A stretch of DNA of 64,000 nucleotides from Clostridium pasteurianum DSM 525 = ATCC 6013 (GCF_000807255.1 NZ_CP009268.1:2758384-2822383); one strand, 5' to 3'; counted from the stretch's first letter, positions 23,383-33,020 are shown. Program-made: numbers and translations. The notes: generated by a model from the letters alone, not told the origin.

Positions 23383-24642
23383 TTACAATGTATTTCTTAT
23401 AATAGGAACTATATAAGGATCATATATAAAAGTCAAAAATATAAACATAAGTGCACCTATAATTCCACCTACTACAGATCCATTAATTCTTATCCACTGT
23501 AAGTCATTACCAAATTTATGTTCTACAAATTCATTTAGCTTTTTATCATCAAATTCATTTAAAGTTTCAGTTACAATAGTACCTATAAATCTATGTTCTT
23601 TTTCTGCAAAACTGCAAATAATATTCTTTAATATATTTTCTGCTGATTTCTTCAAATCTTCATTCCTAACAAAGTATTTAAAACAAAATTTCATTTGTAA
23701 AAGTATCCATTTACACAAAATAGATGTTTGTTTATTATTTTCATCTAGATTGTTAAATGCTATAGATCTTATATCCAGTTCTCGTATTAATTTAATTTTA
23801 AATTCTTCTATTCCCTCTCTATGATATTCTATATTGGAAATACATTCCCTGAATTGTTCTTTTAACATCCTTCGCATATCACTATCTTTATTTTTCATTT
23901 CTAAAAAACTGTCAATAATACCATTTTGAATACTAGAAGCAGCACTTAAAAAATTTACACTGTCTGTTTTTTCAAATATTGAAAAGCTTAATTTTGAAAA
24001 AAAATTGTTAATTTTTTTTTCTTTTAACTCTACTAGCTTACTGTATATAAAATCTTTAGTTCTTTCTCTTTCACATATTTTAATAGCCCCATCAATAATA
24101 AAATCAATGATTTTTTCTTCGCTTTGGTTATTTTCTATTTCTTTAATTAATAGCTTTATATTATCCGTTATACTAAACTTTTCTATATGCTTTTCAATTA
24201 GATTATTATAAATATATATTAGCGTATCTTTACCATGATTAGAAATATAGTCATTAATATATTTCTCCACATATTTTAATATACTGTATTTTTTATTTTC
24301 AATAAATATAATTAATTTATCAATTACTTTTACTTGGGAAATTCTTTTATTTATAACCTCACTAGTCAATAATTCCTTTTCTACCATATTTGAAATTCCA
24401 AGTATAATTTTTTTTCTATTTCTAGGTATAAGTTCTGTATGATAGGATATACCAAGGGGTTTACTAAATATAGCAGTAATAGCAAACCAATCTGCAATTC
24501 CACCTACTAAAGATGCCTCCATTACTATAAAAAGAAAATTAAAAATAAAAATATTTCCATAAAAATATCTTAAAAATAAAGTTACTATAAAAACTAAAAA
24601 TACACAGAGTAAAGTAATATTTGCTTTATTCTTATAATTCAC
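23383..24642 (-). CDS. DUF445 membrane protein (copy A)
   Basis: The 419-residue protein has paired N-terminal hydrophobic helices with GGIADWFAITAIFSKPLG, a long helical middle, and a C-terminal DLQWIRINGSVVGGIIGALMF ending in one membrane helix. These are the DUF445 signatures (YheB-like). Function is unknown. GTG at 24642 follows GGGGAAGTGG. It is immediately downstream of a paralogue (24756-26018) on the same strand, forming a tandem pair. Confidence 0.85.
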   Translation of the reverse strand: MNYKNKANITLLCVFLVFIVTLFLRYFYGNIFIFNFLFIVMEASLVGGIADWFAITAIFSKPLGISYHTELIPRNRKKIILGISNMVEKELLTSEVINKRISQVKVIDKLIIFIENKKYSILKYVEKYINDYISNHGKDTLIYIYNNLIEKHIEKFSITDNIKLLIKEIENNQSEEKIIDFIIDGAIKICERERTKDFIYSKLVELKEKKINNFFSKLSFSIFEKTDSVNFLSAASSIQNGIIDSFLEMKNKDSDMRRMLKEQFRECISNIEYHREGIEEFKIKLIRELDIRSIAFNNLDENNKQTSILCKWILLQMKFCFKYFVRNEDLKKSAENILKNIICSFAEKEHRFIGTIVTETLNEFDDKKLNEFVEHKFGNDLQWIRINGSVVGGIIGALMFIFLTFIYDPYIVPIIRNTL

Positions 24643-24755
24643 TTAAACCACTTCCCCATCTTTTAGGAATTATCCTTAAATTTGATTTAATGGCAATTGA
24701 CACACTACTAAATTAATTTACCTAATACTAATTGTTTCCACAGGCTCTATAAAAA

Positions 24756-26018
24756 CTATTTTATCCAAAATGTCAATAAAAATATAAATAATCCCACTAA
24801 TCCTCCTATTATAGAACCATTTATTCTAATGATCTGAAGATCTTCTGAAAGCTTATGCTCCATGGTTTTTACAATTTCTTCATTATTATATTTACTTAAG
24901 TTTTCTCTTATTAAATTTCCTATATAACTATATTTATCATCAATAATATTGAATAATATACTTTTAATAGTCCTATCAATCTCTTTGACCTTTTCCTTAT
25001 CCTTTAGAAATTTTAATATCAATTTTCTCTTTTGCAATTTGAAACTTTTAATTAAATATTTATTATTATAGAAGTTTTCAATAATATAATCATTTAAAAT
25101 TTTATTGATTTTTTCTTCTAAAAAATTATTCTTATTCAAAAATTCCAATTTATAATTTTCAACTCTATTTATAAATTCTGTGTCATTATTAAATTTTAAT
25201 ATATAAGTATCCAATTTATCCTTTAATATTATTCTATTTTTATCATCATAACTTTTCATATTATTTAAAGTCTTTACTATTTTCTTTTGAATACTGTAAG
25301 CTGCACTGTCTGGCGATATATCTAATATATAATTTAATATCATCTTATTTGTAATTTTTCTATTTATATTATCTTTCTCATAATTTTTTAAGGCATCTTT
25401 ATATAATTTTTCTAGAAATTCAGTTATATCCTCCTTTTTAGAAATAGTAACAGCTGAGTCAATAATTTTGTCTATAAATATATCATCATAACCTCTAATA
25501 GAAGCCCAGCAGAAACTCTTGTATAATAATGGACTTATTTTAATATTCTTTAAAAAATTTAAAGCAAAATCATATATTAAACTGTTCTCACCTTTAAATA
25601 TCTTATCTTTATAAGGAAAAAATTCATCAATAGATTTTATTAATGCTGCATCAACTTCTTTAGATTTTATGAATCTTATTATAATTCCTGCCAAATTATA
25701 GCTTTTTAGTTCATCTTTTATTTTCTCTTTACTCAATAACTCTTTTTCTATTGTATCTATAATAGTTTCTTCAATTCTATTTCTGTTTTTATTTATAATA
25801 TCCGTTCTAAATAAAAACTCCGGCCAATTCATATTAAAGGGCTTTTTAAATATAGCTGTTATTCCAAACCAATCTGCAAGTCCCCCTATAAGTGCCGCCA
25901 TACAGCATCTTGAAATAAGTTCAGCTGCAAAATTATCCTTAAATGCATAGGAAATTAGAAAACCAATAGCAAATATTAAAAGAAGTAAATTTGCCAACCT
26001 TCTATTTTTTTTATGCAA
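24756..26018 (-). CDS. DUF445 membrane protein (copy B)
   Basis: It has the same layout as copy A: N-terminal helices with GGLADWFGITAIFKKPFN, a helical middle and a C-terminal DLQIIRINGSIIGGLVGLFIF helix. The length is 420 against 419. Only the terminal signature blocks are strongly conserved, so the duplication is old. TTG at 26018 follows GGTGATAAATTT. About 110 bp separates the two copies. Confidence 0.85.
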   Translation of the reverse strand: MHKKNRRLANLLLLIFAIGFLISYAFKDNFAAELISRCCMAALIGGLADWFGITAIFKKPFNMNWPEFLFRTDIINKNRNRIEETIIDTIEKELLSKEKIKDELKSYNLAGIIIRFIKSKEVDAALIKSIDEFFPYKDKIFKGENSLIYDFALNFLKNIKISPLLYKSFCWASIRGYDDIFIDKIIDSAVTISKKEDITEFLEKLYKDALKNYEKDNINRKITNKMILNYILDISPDSAAYSIQKKIVKTLNNMKSYDDKNRIILKDKLDTYILKFNNDTEFINRVENYKLEFLNKNNFLEEKINKILNDYIIENFYNNKYLIKSFKLQKRKLILKFLKDKEKVKEIDRTIKSILFNIIDDKYSYIGNLIRENLSKYNNEEIVKTMEHKLSEDLQIIRINGSIIGGLVGLFIFLLTFWIK

Positions 26019-26126
26019 AATTTATCACCACTTTAATTTTTATGTTTTTCTATATTTTCATCAAAAAATTTATCACATATTTTTATTTTAACCATAAATA
26101 AATCAAATTAACTATATAAAAATATT

Positions 26127-28040
26127 CTAGCCATTTTTATTATTAATCTTTTCTGCTAAATCATTTAAATACACCCATCTATCTAAAAGATAATTCAAAT
26201 AATTTTCTGTTTCCTCTTTTTTATTCATTAATTCCTGCAGGACAACATAATCACTAGAGGATTTACTTATCTCTTTATTTATTTCTTCTAAAGTACTTTC
26301 AGTATTGGATATATTACTATCTATCTCTTCATATTCTTTCTGCTCTTTAAAAGTAAATTTCAACATCTTGCCCCTTTTATTTCCTCTATGCTCTTTTTCC
26401 TGTTTAACTTGCTTTTTTGCTTTGCTATCTTTTTCTTCATCAATTGTATTGTGAAAATTAATATAATCTGTATAATTACCTGTATGCTCTAATATTTTTC
26501 CATTTCCTTCAAAGGCAAAAATCTTGTTACTTATTTTATCTAAAAAATATCTGTCATGGGATACAGCTATAACAGTTCCTGTAAATTCTTCTATGTACTC
26601 CTCTAATATAGTTAATGTTTCTATATCCAAATCATTAGTTGGTTCATCTAGGAGTAATACATTTGGAGCATCCATTAATACCTTTAAAAGATATAATCGC
26701 CTCTTCTCTCCACCAGAAAGTTTAGATATAGGACTATACTGCAAAACACCTGGGAACAAAAATTTTTCCAGCATTTGCGATGCGCTTATAAGTGTACCAT
26801 CTGATGTACGCATATATTCTGCTGTTTCCTTTATATAATCTATTACCCTCAAGCTTTCATCTATATCTCTGTATTCCTGAGAAAAATATCCCAATTTTAC
26901 AGTTTCACCAATTTCTACACAGCCCGAAACAGGTTTTAATTTTCCCGAAATTATATTTAAAAAAGTACTCTTTCCCATACCATTAGGTCCAACTATACCT
27001 ATTCTATCTTCTTTACCTATTATGTAGCTAAAATCTGATATCAAAACTTCATCCTGAAACTTCATACTTATATTATCAATTTCTATTATCTTTTTCCCAA
27101 GTCTTGTATTTCCAACTGATATTTCAACTTTTTCATTGCTTATATCTATATTCTCATCTGTTAAAGATTTAAATCTATCTAGCCTGGCTTTTTGTTTTGT
27201 AGATCTTGCCTTTGCACCTCTTCTTATCCATTTAAGCTCATTTCTTATTAGATTTTGTCTCTTTTCTTCCTTAGCTTCCATTTTACTCAATCTATCCAAT
27301 TTACTTTCAAGATATTTACTGTAATTTCCCTCATAGCTGTATAATTTTCCTTTATACAATTCCAATATTTCATTGGCAACTCTATCAAGAAAATATCTAT
27401 CATGAGTAATCATAATTACTGATCCTTTTCTTCCATTTAAATAGTTTTCCAGCCAGCTTACAGTTTCATCATCTATATGATTAGTAGGTTCATCCAATAT
27501 AAGTAAATCACAAGGTGATATGAGAGCCCCTGCCAATGCTATTCTTTTTCGTTGCCCTCCTGACAGTTTTTCTACATTGTCTTCAAAATTGTTTATGCCA
27601 AGCTTTGTCAAAATAGTTTTTGCATCACTTTCAATGTTCCATGCCTCTAATGTGTCCATTTTTTCTGAAAGTCTGTTGAAATCACTTTGAAGTATAGTAT
27701 CCTGAGGATTTTTAGAGAGTTTCTCCACAACTTTTTCGTACTCCCTTAATAATATCATTATTGGTGAATTACCTTTAAAAACAGCTTCAATAACCCTATC
27801 ATCCTTTGTAAAATTTGTACTTTGAGACAGATACTCTATTCTTAATTTATTCTTTTTTATAATTTTTCCTGTATCCGCAGTATCTATTCCAGCTATAATC
27901 TTTAGAAGAGTAGATTTTCCAGTACCATTAACTCCTATCAATCCAATTTTTTGTCCTTCATTTATTCCAAGTGAAATATCATTAAATAATATTTTTTCTC
28001 CATAACTTTTATTTATATTCTCAAGAGATATTAAATTCAT
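26127..28040 (-). CDS. ABC-F ATPase, Uup/EttA-like
   Basis: Two ATP-binding cassettes lie in one 637-residue chain without membrane segments. Cassette 1 has GVNGTGKST and LSGGQRKR..LDEPTNHID; cassette 2 has GPNGMGKST and LSGGEKRR..LDEPTNDLD. The linker between them is basic and helical (P-site tRNA interaction motif position), and the C-terminal ~100 residues form a coiled coil like that of Uup. ABC-F proteins act on the ribosome. A housekeeping translation factor is likelier than an antibiotic-resistance member. ATG at 28040 follows GGAAGATA. Confidence 0.9.
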   Translation of the reverse strand: MNLISLENINKSYGEKILFNDISLGINEGQKIGLIGVNGTGKSTLLKIIAGIDTADTGKIIKKNKLRIEYLSQSTNFTKDDRVIEAVFKGNSPIMILLREYEKVVEKLSKNPQDTILQSDFNRLSEKMDTLEAWNIESDAKTILTKLGINNFEDNVEKLSGGQRKRIALAGALISPCDLLILDEPTNHIDDETVSWLENYLNGRKGSVIMITHDRYFLDRVANEILELYKGKLYSYEGNYSKYLESKLDRLSKMEAKEEKRQNLIRNELKWIRRGAKARSTKQKARLDRFKSLTDENIDISNEKVEISVGNTRLGKKIIEIDNISMKFQDEVLISDFSYIIGKEDRIGIVGPNGMGKSTFLNIISGKLKPVSGCVEIGETVKLGYFSQEYRDIDESLRVIDYIKETAEYMRTSDGTLISASQMLEKFLFPGVLQYSPISKLSGGEKRRLYLLKVLMDAPNVLLLDEPTNDLDIETLTILEEYIEEFTGTVIAVSHDRYFLDKISNKIFAFEGNGKILEHTGNYTDYINFHNTIDEEKDSKAKKQVKQEKEHRGNKRGKMLKFTFKEQKEYEEIDSNISNTESTLEEINKEISKSSSDYVVLQELMNKKEETENYLNYLLDRWVYLNDLAEKINNKNG

Positions 28041-28230
28041 CTAGTATCTTCCTTTCCGTATAATCCATATCAAATTTTATATTAATATTATTATACCTTT
28101 CTTAATTATAACAAACTTATATATACAGAGTAAGTCTTTTAAAATTATGTTCATTTTTATAATTTTACGTAATAAATAAATTCAATTAGTTTACCTGAAT
28201 ACTGCAAAATCAATTTCCATTCAATATCAA

Positions 28231-28259
28231 TTGACAATCATAATCAATAATTATATAAA
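28231..28259 (+). promoter_or_regulatory. CDF gene promoter with Fur-like box
   Basis: TTGACA (28231-28236), 17-bp spacer, TATAAA (28254-28259). TGACAATCATAATCA at 28232-28246 matches the 7-1-7 Fur-family consensus at 13 of 15 positions and overlaps the -35, suggesting metal-responsive repression. Confidence 0.5.
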
Positions 28260-28357
28260 TATTTTTTTGTGAACAACTCTTATATAATCACATATAATAA
28301 AACATAATGATTTTGTTTCTATTATCAATTGAAATAATTATAACTGGAGAGATAAAA

Positions 28358-29212
28358 ATGAACAAACAAAATGGTGCTTTTTTATCTATAGCATCAAATA
28401 GTATACTGGTTATATTTAAAATTTCCGCAGGAATATCTATGAACTCCATAAGTGTAATATCAGAAGGAATTCATTCCTCTATTGATTTAATTGCTAGCCT
28501 TATAGCTTTTTTTTCTATAAAAAAAGCTAGCAAATCAGAGGATAAAGATCACCCTTTTGGTCATGGTAAATATGAGAATGTATCTGGTTTTGTTGAAGCC
28601 CTTTTAATTTTATTTGCCGGAATTATTATAGTATATGAATCTTTAAATAAACTCTTTTCTGGTTCCTCCATAGAAAATATACATTCTGGATTACTAATTA
28701 TGTTTATTTCCACTGTAATTAATCTCATAATTTCTCTTAATATATTGAGAATATCAAAAAAAGAAAAATCCATTGCTTTAGAAGCAGATGCCCTACATCT
28801 ATTGACTGATGTGTTTACTTCTTTTGGTGTATTTGCAGGTCTTATAGTTTTAAAAATAACTGGTTTAAGAATATTTGATTCAATTTCAGCTATCATAGTT
28901 GCCTCTTTAATCATAAAAACATCTATAAGTCTCGTAAAAAAATCCATGAAAGATCTAGTAGACAGTCGATTATCTTCTGAAGATATAGGTAAAATCTTAG
29001 ATATTATAAAAAAGTATCCCGAAGTAAAATCTTATCATAAACTTAGAACACGAAAAAGTGGCTATACCCGTGAAATAGACCTTCACTTGCTTGTAGATTC
29101 AGATTATTCCTTAATAGAAGCTCATAATTTATGCAATTTCATAGAAAAGGACATAAAAACTATTTTTCCTGATTCTAACACACTAATTCATGTGGAACCA
29201 TATCATCAATAA
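28358..29212 (+). CDS. Cation diffusion facilitator metal exporter
   Basis: GGAGAG is followed by ATG at 28358 (an upstream in-frame ATG at 28307 has no ribosome binding site), giving about 284 residues. Six membrane helices contain the CDF metal-site motifs: SVISEGIHSSIDL in TM2 and ALEADALHLLTDVF in TM5. The DHPFGHGKYE loop and a C-terminal cytoplasmic ferredoxin-like domain (LVDSRLSSEDI to HVEPYH) follow. The family exports Zn, Fe or Mn in exchange for protons. The TM2 Glu-Asp/His pattern does not fix the metal. A Fur-like box upstream hints at iron or manganese. Confidence 0.88.
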   Translation: MNKQNGAFLSIASNSILVIFKISAGISMNSISVISEGIHSSIDLIASLIAFFSIKKASKSEDKDHPFGHGKYENVSGFVEALLILFAGIIIVYESLNKLFSGSSIENIHSGLLIMFISTVINLIISLNILRISKKEKSIALEADALHLLTDVFTSFGVFAGLIVLKITGLRIFDSISAIIVASLIIKTSISLVKKSMKDLVDSRLSSEDIGKILDIIKKYPEVKSYHKLRTRKSGYTREIDLHLLVDSDYSLIEAHNLCNFIEKDIKTIFPDSNTLIHVEPYHQ

Positions 29213-29219
29213 AACAATA

Positions 29220-29248
29220 TTGTAAACCTCTTGCTATTGTAATATAAT
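29220..29248 (+). promoter_or_regulatory. Promoter of the thiamine uptake operon
   Basis: TTGTAA (29220-29225), 17-bp spacer, TATAAT (29243-29248), placing the transcript start near 29255 just before the TPP aptamer. Confidence 0.65.
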
Positions 29249-29269
29249 TTATAAGAACATAATTTACAA

Positions 29270-29353
29270 ATTAGCTAGGGGTGCCTAATGGCTGAGAAAT
29301 GGTGTTCATTAACCCTCAGACCTGATCTAGATAATTCTAGCGTAGGAAAGCAT
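29270..29353 (+). ncRNA. TPP riboswitch (THI element)
   Basis: The aptamer shows the conserved blocks AGGGGTGCC, GGCTGAGA, ACCCTCAGACCTGATCTAGATAA (split over J2-4/P4) and CGTAGGAAAGC. It precedes thiT, consistent with thiamine control. A 3' helix masks the ribosome binding site (see 29404-29427). Confidence 0.95.
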
Positions 29354-29403
29354 TTTTTCTTTAGCCCTTTATTATATTATTTAATCTTTTAACGACATTA
29401 GGT

Positions 29404-29427
29404 CTCCTAGTAAAATTATTATAGGAG
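29404..29427 (+). promoter_or_regulatory. SD-sequestering hairpin of the TPP leader
   Basis: CTCCTA (29404-29409) pairs with TAGGAG (29422-29427) of the AGGAGG ribosome binding site of thiT. There is no T-tract terminator, so translational control is the likely mode. Confidence 0.6.
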
Positions 29428-29435
29428 GTTTTCAC

Positions 29436-30104
29436 ATGAATTTTTTTAATTTAAAACTCTTTCCTGTTAAAGTTTTTTCATTAACGCAAAATTTAGCTGA
29501 GATACTGAAGCATCCTACAGCTATAATCACTTTAATAGGCGTACTAATTCTAATTTTTGTATTCATAAAAATCAAAAGGATTAAGATAACGCCTAAAATT
29601 ACTACTAGGATCGGGATAGCCCTGGCTTTATCTGCAGTACTTCAAATTTTTAGGCTGTATCATTTCCCCCAAGGCGGCAGTGTAACCCTTGGAAGCCTAG
29701 TACCTATACTTATAATAGCATTGATATATGGTCCAGAGATTGGTTTTTTAACAGGGTTCCTCCATGGAATAATTACTTTATTCTTAGATCCTTATATACT
29801 TCATCCTATACAACTGCTGTTTGATTATCCCCTTCCATCCATGGCACTTGGTCTGGCTGGATACTTTAAATCTAAAAAAGTAATTGGAGCCATAGTTGCT
29901 ATTTTTGCAAAATTTATATTTCATTTTATATCTGGAGTAGTATTCTTTGGAAGTTTTGCTCCAAAGGAAATGTCTCCAATAATTTATTCTTTAGTTGTAA
30001 ATGGCACATTTATGCTTACAGATGGTATAATTTGTGTATTCTTAATTGCATTATTACCAATAAGTATGTTAAGTAAAAATGAAAAAAATAATGTTTACAG
30101 ATAG
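29436..30104 (+). CDS. thiT: Thiamine-specific ECF transporter S component
   Basis: The core from about residue 60 has the ThiT signature FPQGGSVTLGSLVPILI plus six hydrophobic helices, including YGPEIGFLTGFLHG and the ...GYF.SKK loop. An extra N-terminal helix (residues ~30-47) precedes the usual start, making it 222 residues against about 190 in typical ThiT. ThiT binds thiamine with picomolar to nanomolar affinity and works with a shared EcfAAT energising module, not encoded here. It is the first gene after the TPP riboswitch and 16 bp before the thiamine-binding protein. Confidence 0.9.
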   Translation: MNFFNLKLFPVKVFSLTQNLAEILKHPTAIITLIGVLILIFVFIKIKRIKITPKITTRIGIALALSAVLQIFRLYHFPQGGSVTLGSLVPILIIALIYGPEIGFLTGFLHGIITLFLDPYILHPIQLLFDYPLPSMALGLAGYFKSKKVIGAIVAIFAKFIFHFISGVVFFGSFAPKEMSPIIYSLVVNGTFMLTDGIICVFLIALLPISMLSKNEKNNVYR

Positions 30105-30119
30105 AGGAGATGATAATAT

Positions 30120-30425
30120 ATGGTAATTGCAGATATAGCCGTTATGCCCTTAGTTCCCGCTGTTTCAGAAGAAGAACTATATAGGCAGGTAGACGCAGCC
30201 ATTGACTATATAAAGAATAGCGGCTTAAAATATGAAATAGGAGCTATGAGTACCACCGTTGAAGGTGAATATGATGAAGTCTTTGAGCTTATAAAAAAAG
30301 TTCACCGAATTCCCTTTGAAGTTGGCAGTGAAAGAGTAATAACCGTAGTCAGAATAGATGAGAAAAAAACTGGATTAACTATAGAAGATAAATTAAGGCA
30401 TCATAAAAACAGAAAAAGCAGCTAA
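30120..30425 (+). CDS. MTH1187/YqgV-family thiamine-binding protein
   Basis: The 101-residue protein is of the MTH1187 family (DUF77): an N-terminal VIADIAVMPLVP, a central YEIGAMSTTVEGEYDEVFELIKKVHR and C-terminal RVITVVRIDEKK. The family forms ferredoxin-like tetramers and has been linked to thiamine binding. GAGGAG precedes ATG at 30120. It is co-transcribed with thiT under the TPP riboswitch, which supports the thiamine link. Confidence 0.85.
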   Translation: MVIADIAVMPLVPAVSEEELYRQVDAAIDYIKNSGLKYEIGAMSTTVEGEYDEVFELIKKVHRIPFEVGSERVITVVRIDEKKTGLTIEDKLRHHKNRKSS

Positions 30426-30481
30426 AATTATTTTTCATAGTACATTTTTCTCATAAATTAATTATTGAGATTTGTCAATCT

Positions 30482-30528
30482 AGAAAAGCTGCAAAAATTT
30501 ATATAACTAAAAATCATACAGCTTTTCT
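30482..30528. terminator. Hairpin between convergent operons
   Basis: AGAAAAGCTG (30482-30491) pairs with CAGCTTTTCT (30519-30528). It lies between the thiamine operon and tcdA, converging on each other. Confidence 0.6.
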
Positions 30529-30601
30529 GGATTATTCATAGAACAAGCATATACCTGCCTATAAAATTCAGTTCCCATTATATATCACTTAAAATATAAA
30601 A

Positions 30602-31360
30602 TTAACTAATCCCTATTATATCCTTTATAACTTCTCCTCCTATTATCATCCCAGCTACAGGAGGTACAAAAGATATACTCCCAGGTATCTGTCTTTTAGC
30701 AAGACATTTTTTTGTTCCTCCAGTACACACACAGCCTTCCTTGCAAGTTATAACTTCATCTTCTTTAGGCTTTAAGGGAATTTCTTCAGAATATAAAACT
30801 TTTAAAGACTTTACTCCTCTCTTTCTCATTTCATGTCTCATTACCTTCGCTAAAGGACATATTTTTGTCTTATATATATCTGTAACCTGAAATTTAGTTG
30901 GATCCAGTTTATTTCCTGTACCCATACAGCTTATAATTTCAATATTATGCTCCTTACACCATAATATTAATGATATTTTTGATGATACAGTATCTATAGC
31001 ATCTACTACATAGTCTGTATCTAATCCAATAATATCACTTATATTATCTTCTTTTACAAAGGTCTGATGTATTGTCACTTCACATCTAGGATTTATACTA
31101 AGTATCCTATCCTTCATAACTTCTACCTTGGGTTTACTTATACTTTTAAAGGTAGCATGAATCTGTCTATTTATATTGGTTAAACAAACTGTATCATCGT
31201 CTACGAGTACAAGTTTACCTATTCCTCCCCTAGCCAGTGCTTCTACTGTAAAACTTCCTACACCACCTATACCAAACACTACTACCTTACTATTTTCTAA
31301 TTTATCTAAAGATTTTTTTCCAATCAAAAGCTCTGTTCTTGACAAAGAATGCTGTGGCAT
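30602..31360 (-). CDS. tcdA: tRNA threonylcarbamoyladenosine dehydratase
   Basis: The E1/ThiF fold starts with VVVFGIGGVGSFTVEALARGGIGKLVLVDDD (nucleotide-binding, split across residues ~27-57) and NRQIHA. The TcdA-specific features are DAIDTVSSKISLI, the ICPLAKVMRHEMRKRG stretch and the C-terminal Cys cluster CKEGCVCTGGTKKC. The enzyme cyclises t6A37 to ct6A in tRNAs. AAAAGGAGAG precedes ATG at 31360. Monocistronic. Confidence 0.9.
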   Translation of the reverse strand: MPQHSLSRTELLIGKKSLDKLENSKVVVFGIGGVGSFTVEALARGGIGKLVLVDDDTVCLTNINRQIHATFKSISKPKVEVMKDRILSINPRCEVTIHQTFVKEDNISDIIGLDTDYVVDAIDTVSSKISLILWCKEHNIEIISCMGTGNKLDPTKFQVTDIYKTKICPLAKVMRHEMRKRGVKSLKVLYSEEIPLKPKEDEVITCKEGCVCTGGTKKCLAKRQIPGSISFVPPVAGMIIGGEVIKDIIGIS

Positions 31361-31544
31361 TTAAATATCTCTCCTTTTATAAATAAAAATCATAACTTTC
31401 ATAAAACATTAGCATACTAAATTATATCACACCTATAATTATCTTCAAAATAACTATTTTAATTTTTAAAATTTAATATTGTAATAAAAACTCTAATATT
31501 TTCATATTTTAATTTAGAGAATACTTACAAAAGGAGTAATAGCA

Positions 31545-32030
31545 TTGAAAGTTAATAAATTAATTTACATAGGAATTATAATTGTTCTTACTTTAAGTAT
31601 TACAGGCTGTAGTCTTGATGCTAATTCCACCTCACTTTTAAAACGTCAAAAACCCTATAATTTTTATTATACAAATTTGCTTACTAGAGACATGAAATTT
31701 GAAAATTCATTTTTAGGAATAATACTAGACACTAATTTTTATAGAGAACATACTCTTACTAAAGATCAAAATGATACAGTTAAAAATTTTATTTTTTATC
31801 TCAGCAGAAAGGATTTCATAAGTAAACCAAAAGACTTACCAGGAAAGCCCACTTATAAAATTTATTTTACATTTAAAACGGACAAGTATGTCATAGAAGT
31901 ATTTAATGAAAAATATATATCTGTATATCCTTGGGATGGCTCTTATAATAAAGATTATATCAGTATGGAGAATATACCTGTATCCTATAATCTTTTTTCA
32001 CTTTGTAAATACTCCATTCCAAGAGATTAA
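31545..32030 (+). CDS. Lipoprotein, DUF4883-like
   Basis: AAAGGAG is spaced correctly for TTG at 31545. A type II signal peptide with lipobox SITGC places the lipidated Cys at about residue 22. The mature part (about 140 residues) contains YNFYYTNLLTRD and a C-terminal beta-type region (TYKIYFTFKTDKYVIEVF), resembling DUF4883 proteins of clostridia. Function unknown; attached to the outer face of the membrane. Confidence 0.7.
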   Translation: MKVNKLIYIGIIIVLTLSITGCSLDANSTSLLKRQKPYNFYYTNLLTRDMKFENSFLGIILDTNFYREHTLTKDQNDTVKNFIFYLSRKDFISKPKDLPGKPTYKIYFTFKTDKYVIEVFNEKYISVYPWDGSYNKDYISMENIPVSYNLFSLCKYSIPRD

Positions 32031-32103
32031 AACACTATTTCATTATTATCATTATTAGTATATAATATTTCTAATGTAAAATAGGAAAGAAGTGATTTAA
32101 TTA

Positions 32104-32937
32104 ATGTATTTTAAAGGTGATTTTCACAGTCATTCAACAGAATCCGATGGAAAACTTTCTCCAGAAGAGTTAGTAACTTTAGCCAAGACTAAAGATATAG
32201 ATATTATGGCAATTACTGATCATGATACTACAAAAGGTATTAATAAAGCTGTCCTAGCAGGCAATAAATTAAATTTAAAAGTAATCCCTGGTATGGAACT
32301 TTCAACACGATACAATGATGAAAGCATTCATGTACTTGCTTATTTTAAAGATGATTCTTTTAATAACAGTGATTTTCAGGATTTTCTAAAGAATTTAACT
32401 GATTATAGAGTAAAAAGAGCTGAAATTATAACAAGTAATCTAAAAAAATTTTTTGATATAGACATTGACTATAAAAAGGTTCTCCAAAGTGCAAATGGCG
32501 TAGTGGCAAGACCTCATATTGCGAAAGCTATAATAAATGCTGGATACAACTATACTATAGACTATATTTTTAAAAACATTATAAATGAAGGAAGCCCGGC
32601 ATATGTTCCAAATAAAAAACTTCCACTAGAAGAGGGGATACAATTACTCAGATCTGTAAATTCCATTGTTGTACTTGCTCATCCTGTATTGGCGAAAAAA
32701 ACTCCAGTGAAGGAGTTACTGAAGTTTGATTTTGATGGAATAGAAGCCATTTATCCCCTTAACACTTCTGAGGATACTGAAAGACTATTAAAACTAGCTA
32801 AAGATTATAATAAATTAATAACTGCTGGTTCTGATTTTCACAGTGGTGAAAAAGCTGATACAAAACATGGTACTCTAGGTTCTGTTTATTTGGATTCTTA
32901 TAATATAGAAAAATTTCTTAAGAAATTTAATCAATAG
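32104..32937 (+). CDS. PHP-domain phosphoesterase (RNase AM / YciV type)
   Basis: Metal-binding motifs of the PHP fold are all present: FHSHSTESDG (residues ~6-15), ITDHDTTKG (~39-47), Glu in GMELSTRY, HVLAYF, ARPHIAKA, LAHPVL and GSDFHSG. The 277-residue length matches YciV/TrpH-type enzymes, which have 3',5'-nucleoside bisphosphate phosphatase or 5'-3' exonuclease activity on short RNAs. It is monocistronic with a strong terminator at 32969-33020. Confidence 0.85.
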   Translation: MYFKGDFHSHSTESDGKLSPEELVTLAKTKDIDIMAITDHDTTKGINKAVLAGNKLNLKVIPGMELSTRYNDESIHVLAYFKDDSFNNSDFQDFLKNLTDYRVKRAEIITSNLKKFFDIDIDYKKVLQSANGVVARPHIAKAIINAGYNYTIDYIFKNIINEGSPAYVPNKKLPLEEGIQLLRSVNSIVVLAHPVLAKKTPVKELLKFDFDGIEAIYPLNTSEDTERLLKLAKDYNKLITAGSDFHSGEKADTKHGTLGSVYLDSYNIEKFLKKFNQ

Positions 32938-32968
32938 ATGCTATGTAGATATCCTGTATATTTATAAA

Positions 32969-33020
32969 AAAACTTCTGAATGTGTTTCAATCATTTTAAA
33001 ATACACACTCAGAAGTTTTT
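32969..33020. terminator. Bidirectional terminator
   Basis: AACTTCTGA (32971-32979) pairs with TCAGAAGTT (33009-33017), extended by TGTGT/ACACA, with A-run before and T-run after. It lies between the convergent PHP and M18 genes. Confidence 0.8.
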
